Part shown: positions 6,792 to 12,415 of the stretch, piece by piece
Layout: each line of letters begins with the position of its first letter
How positions within the stretch are numbered: position 1 is the stretch's first letter
Assembly: GCA_023230825.1 (NCBI GenBank)
Contig: JALNWO010000034.1
Span: 1-12,415, forward strand
Origin: Acholeplasmataceae bacterium
Lineage (GTDB): Bacteria > Bacillota_I > Bacilli_A > Acholeplasmatales > Acholeplasmataceae
Direction of reading: 5' to 3'
Length of the DNA stretch: 12,415 bases
Program-made: the position numbers and the translations under genes
Notes under the pieces: generated by a model
What the model was told of the DNA's origin: nothing
The model's database searches: none
What the model saw: only the letters and a program-made list of their open reading frames with translations

Positions 6792-8162
6792 ATGATAACT
6801 TTAGATAAAATTGTACAATTTGCCAAAACCACAGGCTTTATTTTCCAAGGAAGCGAACTTTATGGCGGACTTGCGAACACATGGGATTATGGCCCATTAG
6901 GTAGCCTTTTAAAACGCAATATTAAAGATGCGTGGATTCAAAAATTTCAAAGAGAAACACCGTTTAACGTTCTTGTCGACACATCCATTCTTTTAAATAC
7001 TGAAGTATGGAAAGCAAGTGGGCATTTAGCTGGTTTTAGTGACCCGCTCACAGAATGTCGTAACTGTCAAAGACGTTATCGTGCAGATCAACTCATTGAA
7101 GCTCATGATCCGAATATTGATCCAAGCGGATGGTCAACCGATCAAATGTATCAATACTTAATTGATCATAAGGTTACTTGTGCTCACTGTGGTAAAGCTG
7201 AATTTTTACCCATTCGTCAATTTAATATGATGTTTGAAACATATCAAGGTGTCATTAAAGAACAAGCAAGTCAAATTTATTTACGCCCTGAAACTGCTCA
7301 AGGAATTTTTTTACAATTTAAAAACATTCAAAGAACAACGAGAAAAAAAGTCCCCTTTGGTGTTTGCCAAGTGGGTAAAGCTTTCCGAAATGAGATTACT
7401 CCAGGGAATTTTATTTTTAGAACGCGTGAATTTGAACAAATGGAATTAGAGTTCTTTGTTAAACCAGGGACTGAGCTTGAATGGTTTTCATATTGGAAAC
7501 AATTTTGCATGGACTGGCTTATTAATCTTGGTCTCAAACCTGAACAACTTGAGTTTGACGATCATAAACCAGAAGCATTATCGCATTACTCAAATGCAAC
7601 CACTGATATTCGTTTTAAATTCCCTTGGGGATTTGATGAATTATGGGGAATCGCTTCTAGAACCGATTATGACTTAAAAGCACATCAAACACACTCACAA
7701 GAAAACTTAGAATATTTAGATCCAGATACAAACGAACGATATTTACCTTATGTTGTTGAACCCTCTGTTGGAGTTGAACGTTTAGTCTTAGCGTTTTTAC
7801 TCAATGCTTACGATGAAGAAACATTGGAAAATGAAGATATTCGCCAAGTTTTACGACTTCATCCAAAATTAGCACCTTATAAAGTTGCAGTGTTACCCCT
7901 CGTTAAAAAACATCATCAAGAACAAGCACTCGCACTTTTTGAAACATTGAGCTTAAATTTTGATGCGACTTATGATGAAAGTCAAAGCATTGGTAAACGT
8001 TATCGTCGTCAAGATGCAATTGGTACGTATTTATGTGTCACTGTTGATCATGATACAGAAGAAACCCAGTCGGTTACGGTTAGACATCGTGACACGATGG
8101 AACAAGAACGGGTTTTAATTAAAGATTTACCTGCCTATATCAAAAAACAAATTCATTATTAA
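6792..8162 (+). CDS. glyQS: Glycyl-tRNA synthetase, single-chain (alpha2) type
   Basis: This class II synthetase attaches glycine to tRNA-Gly. At 456 aa it is the homodimeric form, not the alpha/beta GlyQ-GlyS type found at this locus in B. subtilis. The N-terminus is classic (GFIFQGSELYGGLANTWDYG, 15-34). Cysteine pairs C89/C92 and C130/C133 form an intact zinc site. Motif 2 has FRNE (198-201) and FRTREFEQMELEFF (209-222). Motif 3 is EPSVGVERLVLAFL (323-336). The C-terminal anticodon-binding domain spans about 362-456. The start follows GGATGGA by about 6 nt. The 13-nt gap after recO leaves no room for a T-box leader, so it is transcribed with the cluster. glyS and grs1 are alternative names. 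Confidence 0.96.
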   Translation: MITLDKIVQFAKTTGFIFQGSELYGGLANTWDYGPLGSLLKRNIKDAWIQKFQRETPFNVLVDTSILLNTEVWKASGHLAGFSDPLTECRNCQRRYRADQLIEAHDPNIDPSGWSTDQMYQYLIDHKVTCAHCGKAEFLPIRQFNMMFETYQGVIKEQASQIYLRPETAQGIFLQFKNIQRTTRKKVPFGVCQVGKAFRNEITPGNFIFRTREFEQMELEFFVKPGTELEWFSYWKQFCMDWLINLGLKPEQLEFDDHKPEALSHYSNATTDIRFKFPWGFDELWGIASRTDYDLKAHQTHSQENLEYLDPDTNERYLPYVVEPSVGVERLVLAFLLNAYDEETLENEDIRQVLRLHPKLAPYKVAVLPLVKKHHQEQALALFETLSLNFDATYDESQSIGKRYRRQDAIGTYLCVTVDHDTEETQSVTVRHRDTMEQERVLIKDLPAYIKKQIHY

Positions 8163-8179
8163 ACTAAAGGAGGGACATG

Positions 8180-9931
8180 ATGGATAGAAAACTCATTCAA
8201 GAGATTAATGAGCGGACGCCAATTTTAGATTTGGTTTCCGAATTTGTCACTCTCCAAAAAACAGGAAAAAATTATCGTGGTCTATGTCCTTTTCATCAAG
8301 AAAAAACACCGAGCTTTTTCGTTTCACCAGAAAAAAACTTTTCTAAATGTTATGGGTGTGGTGAAGGCGGAAACCCAATCAATTTCTACCGTAAAATTAA
8401 AAATATATCTTTTCAAGACGCTGCGTATGAGCTTGCAAAACGAGCAGGTATTGAAATTAAAGATCTAAAACAAAAGCGTGATCCATACGCCCATCATTAT
8501 GAAATGATGGCTGAAGCCAAAGCATTTTATCAATACAATTTGAAAAACAGTGAAAAAGGACAAACGGTTTTAAAATATTTAGAACAAAGAGAACTTTCAT
8601 CAAAAACCATTGACCATTTCGAATTGGGCTATGCCCCCGAACACTCACAATCTTTATATCAACTCTTAAGTGATAAAGGCTTCTTAGTTTCTGATATGAT
8701 TCAGCTTGGACTTGTAAAACAAAGAGAAGACGGCTCTTACTACGATTTATTTAGTAACCGCTTGATGTTTCCAATTACCAATCCAAAAGGTCAAGTAGTA
8801 GGATTTAGTGGTCGCTCCTTAAATCCAAAAGATTTAGCAAAATATGTTAACAGCCCAGAATCAGTTATATTCAAAAAAAGCCAGTTACTTTATCATTTTC
8901 ATGAAGCGTTATCAGAAATTAGGAAAAACAAACAAATTGTTTTGTATGAAGGTTTTTTCGATGTTATCAGTTCTTATCAGGCAGGCATAGAACATGGTGT
9001 CGCAGCCATGGGAACGAGTCTCACTCTTCAACAAGCCAAATTAATGCGACAAGCAACTGCTTCAATTGTCATTGCTTATGATGGCGATCAAGCAGGAATG
9101 AAAGCTGTCATATCAGCGATTCCTGTTATCGAGCGAGCAGGCCTAAAAATAGAAGTATTGTCGGTTCCAGAGAAAATGGACCCAGATGATTTTATTCGCG
9201 CCTATGGTGCCGATAAATTTGAAACGCTTTTTGGTGAATATTTATTAGACCCCTATCAATTTCGGTATCAATATTATAAAATGGGTAAAGATTTAACGAA
9301 TGCAAATGACATCGTTAACTTTAAAAATGATATTTTAAAAATGTTAGCGAATGCAGATGAAGCAATTCAAAACTTATACAAAGTGAGATTAAGTAAAGAT
9401 CTTCAAGTTTCACCAGACTCGCTTATTATTAGAAAAACGAAAAGAGAACCTACCCCACCTCTAGTGGTGACACCAGAGAAAAAGACACCTCAAGAGCCAA
9501 ATAAGTACGGTAAAGCAGAAATTTATTTAATTTATGCCATGTTACGTTCCAAAAAAACAGCTCAATATATTCAGTCACAATTAAAAGGAAGCGACTTCGT
9601 TGACCATTTATTGTCTATCGTACGTCATCGGATTGATTCGTTTTATAAACAGCATGAGAAGATGGAATTAGAAGCATTTTTAGAAACACTGACCGATGAT
9701 CAACGGGTGTACATGAATGAGAAAATGTTTGTTGATTTAGTATGGACGAAAAACTTAGAAATCTCAGCAGAAGATATTGACTTATATATTTATCACGTGC
9801 AAAGAGCGCACATTATCCGGAGAATTAGTTATTTAAAAACGGAATTAGAAAAAGCGGATTATGAAAATCCCAAGTTACAAAAAGAATACGAAAGTTTACT
9901 TAAAAAAAGATCAGTTATCGATGGAGGATAA
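8180..9931 (+). CDS. dnaG: DNA primase DnaG
   Basis: DnaG makes the RNA primers for replication. The N-terminal zinc ribbon is complete (C36, H39, C57, C60). The polymerase core includes RLMFPI (194-199) and VVGFSGRSLNP (206-216). The TOPRIM fold has EGFFD (257-261), GTSLT (278-282), YDGDQAG (300-306) and the acidic cluster MDPDDFIR (333-340). The C-terminal third (about 400-583) is poorly conserved, as expected for the helicase-binding domain. Length is 583 aa, near the usual 600. I prefer ATG 8180 over 8177 because AGGAGG (8168-8173) is 6 nt away rather than 3. It starts 17 nt after the glyQS stop; the ccpN and yqfL genes found in this gap in Bacillus are missing. Its end holds the Shine-Dalgarno of rpoD. 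Confidence 0.96.
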   Translation: MDRKLIQEINERTPILDLVSEFVTLQKTGKNYRGLCPFHQEKTPSFFVSPEKNFSKCYGCGEGGNPINFYRKIKNISFQDAAYELAKRAGIEIKDLKQKRDPYAHHYEMMAEAKAFYQYNLKNSEKGQTVLKYLEQRELSSKTIDHFELGYAPEHSQSLYQLLSDKGFLVSDMIQLGLVKQREDGSYYDLFSNRLMFPITNPKGQVVGFSGRSLNPKDLAKYVNSPESVIFKKSQLLYHFHEALSEIRKNKQIVLYEGFFDVISSYQAGIEHGVAAMGTSLTLQQAKLMRQATASIVIAYDGDQAGMKAVISAIPVIERAGLKIEVLSVPEKMDPDDFIRAYGADKFETLFGEYLLDPYQFRYQYYKMGKDLTNANDIVNFKNDILKMLANADEAIQNLYKVRLSKDLQVSPDSLIIRKTKREPTPPLVVTPEKKTPQEPNKYGKAEIYLIYAMLRSKKTAQYIQSQLKGSDFVDHLLSIVRHRIDSFYKQHEKMELEAFLETLTDDQRVYMNEKMFVDLVWTKNLEISAEDIDLYIYHVQRAHIIRRISYLKTELEKADYENPKLQKEYESLLKKRSVIDGG

Positions 9932-9934
9932 TTT

Positions 9935-11182
9935 ATGGACCTTAATCAAATTATTGCCCAATTAAAGAAGAAAGCCGGAAAATCCAAACTTTTAACACCA
10001 GAAGATGTTTTAGAGTTTGCCAAACTCGGCAGTCAAGAATATTTTGAAATCGAAAGAGCATTATTAAACTTAGATATCGATATCGCAGAGGACGACGAAT
10101 TAGAAGACGTAGAAGTTGTTCAAGATGCGAGCGAAGATGAAGACGATTTTGATATGGAAGAAGATGAAGATGAACCAGACGATTTATCACTTTCAGGTTT
10201 AGAAATTGAAGAAGAAGAGTTGGTTGATATTGAAAAAATATCTTCAACAATTAAAATTGACGATCCTGTTAGAATGTACTTGAAAGAAATTGGCCAAATT
10301 CCCTTATTAACATATGAAGAAGAGACGAAGTATGCATCACGTGTTTCAGCTGGCCGCTACGCAAGAGAACAACTTGAAGAGTATAATCAAGGATTAATTG
10401 ATTTTGATGAAGAAGACATCGATCAACTTCAAGACATCATTGAAATTGCACAAATATCGAAAGATAAGCTCGTTGAAGCGAACTACCGTCTCGTTGTTTC
10501 CATTGCTAAACGCTATGTAGGTAGAGGCCTTCTTTTCTTAGATTTGATTCAAGAAGGAAATATGGGTTTAATGCGTGCTGTCGATAAATTTGATTATGAA
10601 AAAGGATTTAAATTTTCGACATACGCGACATGGTGGATTCGTCAAGCGATTACACGAGCTGTTGCTGATCAGGCGAGAACCATTCGCATTCCTGTTCATA
10701 TGGTTGAAACCATTAATAAAATGATTCGGATCCAAAGACAATTAACTCAAGAATTAGGCCGTGAGCCACTTGTTGAAGAAATTGCTAACCGGATGGGAAT
10801 CACCCCTGAAAAAGTTCAAAATATTCAAAGAATTTCGAAAGAACCGATTTCTTTAGAAGCACATGTTGGTGAAGAAGAGGATTCTTCGTTAGGTGATTTT
10901 ATTTCTGATCCAAACGCTTTAACACCAGAGGAGTACATGTTACAAGAAATGGTTAAACAAGCTCTTGACGAAGTTTTAGAAACGCTCACTGACCGTGAAG
11001 AAAAAGTCTTAAGGCTCCGTTATGGACTCTTTGATGGCAAGAACCATACCTTAGAAGAAGTTGGGCGTGAGTTTGGTGTCACAAGAGAACGAATTCGTCA
11101 AATTGAAGCGAAAGCTTTACGCAAATTAAGAAGCCCTTCACGGCAAAACAAACTGCGTGAGTTTTACTATGGTAAAAAATAA
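9935..11182 (+). CDS. rpoD: Primary sigma factor RpoD/SigA
   Basis: This is the housekeeping sigma factor that directs RNA polymerase to TTGACA/TATAAT promoters like those seen here. Domains in order: a region 1.1-like part (1-50), an acidic linker (51-100), region 1.2 ([12 protein letters not shown], 109-120), region 2 ([17 protein letters not shown], 182-198; [20 protein letters not shown], 229-248, with the -10-reading residues), region 3 (about 255-335) and region 4.2 with its helix-turn-helix ([20 protein letters not shown], 372-391). At 415 aa it is longer than B. subtilis SigA (371). The extra length is the acidic linker and a roughly 30-residue insertion (about 141-175) between regions 1.2 and 2.1. 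GGAGG (9923-9927), inside the end of dnaG, lies 7 nt before the ATG. The dnaG-rpoD pairing is ancient and conserved. Confidence 0.97.
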   Translation: MDLNQIIAQLKKKAGKSKLLTPEDVLEFAKLGSQEYFEIERALLNLDIDIAEDDELEDVEVVQDASEDEDDFDMEEDEDEPDDLSLSGLEIEEEELVDIEKISSTIKIDDPVRMYLKEIGQIPLLTYEEETKYASRVSAGRYAREQLEEYNQGLIDFDEEDIDQLQDIIEIAQISKDKLVEANYRLVVSIAKRYVGRGLLFLDLIQEGNMGLMRAVDKFDYEKGFKFSTYATWWIRQAITRAVADQARTIRIPVHMVETINKMIRIQRQLTQELGREPLVEEIANRMGITPEKVQNIQRISKEPISLEAHVGEEEDSSLGDFISDPNALTPEEYMLQEMVKQALDEVLETLTDREEKVLRLRYGLFDGKNHTLEEVGREFGVTRERIRQIEAKALRKLRSPSRQNKLREFYYGKK

Positions 11183-11801
11183 CCGCATTCAAACGCTTGC
11201 GGAATTAACCAAAGGTTATCATACAGTCTTAGATATCGGAACAGACCATGGACTTGTCTTACTTGAGGCATTTAAAAAGAATTTTATTCAAACTGCTATC
11301 GCAAGTGACATTCGTGAAAAACCGCTCAACCAAGCGAGAAGGAACCTAGAAGGATATCCAGTATCTTTTGTTTTGTCAGATGGTTTTTTACAAATTAATC
11401 AACCCTTTGATTTAGCGATTATTTCAGGGATGGGAGCAAGACTCATTCGAAAGATCTTAACCCATGCTCCTAAAGATAAAACCTTTGTTTTACAAGCCAA
11501 TGACAAACATGAAGAATTACGACGATTTTTAAATGACCACCATTTTGAAATCATTGATGAAAGGGTTATTTTCGACCAATTTTATTATGTCATTATCATT
11601 GTCAAATATGGTAAAATGGACTTAACAGAAACAGATTTATATTTGGGTCCCATTTTAAGAACGAAGCCTGAAGCAAAAAGCTATTATGAATTTAAAAGAA
11701 GACAATATGAAACTATTTTGCCAAAGGTCAGTGGTACCCGCAAAAAACAAATTGAAAAAATCATTAACTTTTTTAAACAAGAAACGAACACGTCTACGTG
11801 A
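11169..11801 (+). CDS. trmK: tRNA (adenine22-N1)-methyltransferase TrmK
   Basis: TrmK is an SAM-dependent enzyme that methylates N1 of A22 in the D-loop of some tRNAs. The Rossmann-fold motifs are present: LDIGTDHG (21-28) for SAM binding, SDIREKPL (46-53), SDG (70-72) and ISGMGA (85-90). The helical C-terminal region (about 145-210) fits the family's coiled part. The product is 210 aa, slightly short of the 235 aa of B. subtilis YqfN. A GTG at 11157 is in frame, but I prefer ATG 11169, 7 nt after a weak GAG and directly before the conserved part. It overlaps the rpoD end by 14 nt. The usual neighbour after trmK in Bacillus, the NIF3-like yqfO, is absent. The stop is TGA, again arguing for the standard code. 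Confidence 0.9.
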   Translation: MVKNNRIQTLAELTKGYHTVLDIGTDHGLVLLEAFKKNFIQTAIASDIREKPLNQARRNLEGYPVSFVLSDGFLQINQPFDLAIISGMGARLIRKILTHAPKDKTFVLQANDKHEELRRFLNDHHFEIIDERVIFDQFYYVIIIVKYGKMDLTETDLYLGPILRTKPEAKSYYEFKRRQYETILPKVSGTRKKQIEKIINFFKQETNTST

Positions 11802-11819
11802 TCATTTGGAGGAATGAGT

Positions 11820-12260
11820 ATGAATAGAGATTATCAAACGTTGCAACAATTGGATCGAGCATTAAAAATCTTCCGTCGCAGTGGGGTCTATGACCGAATC
11901 CCTACAAAACTAAGTGATGCTGACATTATGGTCCTTTTCTGCGTGGCTTTTTGTGATATCAATCAAAAAGTAAAATTGACCGATGTCGCAAAAACCTTAA
12001 AGGTGACATTACCCGCAGTTACTCACAAAGTCAATGATTTAGTTCGAAAGAAATATATTGAAAAAGTTCAATCAGAAAAAGACCTCAGAGTGATCTATAT
12101 TAAGCTAACAGAGAGAGGCCGTGATTATGTCGAAGCAATCCGTGAAGACTATTATCGCCCGATTGAACAACTGGCACTTCATTTAGGAGAAGAAGACACG
12201 CAACATTTTTTAAAGATACTTGATAAAATTGGTGAAATTGGCAAGATAAAATCACAATAA
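11820..12260 (+). CDS. MarR-family transcriptional regulator
   Basis: This is a 146-aa winged-helix DNA-binding protein of the MarR type; such proteins act as dimers that usually repress nearby genes and release DNA on binding a ligand or on oxidation. Helices at about 31-60 lead into a helix-turn-helix (LTDVAKTLKVTLPAVTHKVN, 53-72). The wing is KVQSEKDLRVIYIKLTERG (82-100), with the conserved D-x-R-like DLR and LTxRG features. N- and C-terminal helices fit the dimer interface. Two cysteines, C41 and C45, sit just before the DNA-binding part. I chose ATG 11820, because GGAGG (11808-11812) is 7 nt away; the ATG at 11814 is only 1 nt from it. It starts 18 nt after trmK, so it is probably co-transcribed. 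Its target cannot be told; no transporter or enzyme gene adjoins it. Confidence 0.85.
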   Translation: MNRDYQTLQQLDRALKIFRRSGVYDRIPTKLSDADIMVLFCVAFCDINQKVKLTDVAKTLKVTLPAVTHKVNDLVRKKYIEKVQSEKDLRVIYIKLTERGRDYVEAIREDYYRPIEQLALHLGEEDTQHFLKILDKIGEIGKIKSQ

Positions 12261-12289
12261 GACAAATTGCAACAAAAGACTATTTTCGC

Positions 12290-12319
12290 TTTACAATAGG
12301 CACTCGTATTTGTTATAAT
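12290..12319 (+). promoter_or_regulatory. Promoter of tRNA-Arg
   Basis: TTTACA (12290-12295, 5 of 6 to consensus) and a perfect TATAAT (12314-12319) are 18 nt apart. The predicted start near 12326 would give a short 5' leader of about 12 nt before the tRNA. No clear terminator lies between marR and this promoter, so some read-through is possible. Confidence 0.78.
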
Positions 12320-12337
12320 AACTTGTGCCGATAAAAT

Positions 12338-12414
<77 letters not shown>

Positions 12415-12415
12415 T

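Noticed and set aside
9951..10250. Reverse-strand 99-codon frame opposite the start of rpoD
   Set aside because: It is the complement of the GAA/GAT-rich acidic linker, which naturally lacks stops on the other strand; the Leu-rich product has no recognisable features.
12299..12329. GGCAC...GTGCC inverted repeat around the tRNA promoter, as a possible MarR operator
   Set aside because: The arms are only 5 bp with 21 nt between them, unlike the compact palindromes bound by MarR proteins; chance explains it.

Overview
The window is an AT-rich piece of a low-GC Gram-positive (Bacillota/Mycoplasmatota-like) chromosome, with every gene on the + strand and densely packed. The best guess at a host is a Mollicutes-related lineage such as Acholeplasma or Izemoplasma/Haloplasma. 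This rests on gene order, a single-chain glycyl-tRNA synthetase and a divergent short SecG; it is an inference, not a proof. TGA ends two genes (the permease and trmK) and the tryptophans in the conserved proteins are TGG, so the genetic code looks standard rather than the Mycoplasma TGA=Trp code.

Layout. (1) 1-2716: the 3' part of a catechol/petrobactin-type siderophore ABC importer operon, with a YclO-like permease (cut by the window edge), a YclP-like ATPase and a YclQ/FatB/CeuE-like lipoprotein. (2) 2729-3045: secG with its own consensus promoter and terminator. (3) 3106-3425: monocistronic rpsU (bS21) with a perfect consensus promoter, a hairpin at the predicted 5' end of its mRNA, and one or two terminators. 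(4) 3435-12260: a long head-to-tail housekeeping cluster, phoH-ybeY-cdd-era-recO-glyQS-dnaG-rpoD-trmK, with a MarR-type regulator at the end. Neighbours overlap or lie 0-18 nt apart, and the only promoter I see is ahead of phoH. (5) 12290-12414: tRNA-Arg(UCU) with its own promoter and an encoded CCA end.

How the genes work together. The housekeeping cluster joins ribosome maturation and RNA quality control (YbeY, Era, probably PhoH), nucleoside salvage (Cdd), recombinational repair (RecO), tRNA charging (GlyRS), replication priming (DnaG), the primary sigma factor (RpoD) and tRNA modification (TrmK). It is a compacted form of the classic Firmicutes macromolecular-synthesis neighbourhood: dgkA, the yqeY-yqfD genes, ccpN and yqfL, which lie in this region in Bacillus subtilis, are absent.

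I find no CRISPR array, insertion sequence, prophage or novel defence system. The points most worth a second look are a RecO with no cysteines (zinc finger lost), a sigma factor with a strongly acidic linker plus a small insertion between regions 1.2 and 2.1, the 5'-end hairpin of rpsU, the terminator/promoter overlap before phoH, and the retained siderophore-pocket residues in the binding lipoprotein. No gap longer than 300 bases lacks a gene; the two longer spacers (3006-3174 and 3349-3467) are filled mostly by promoters and terminators.
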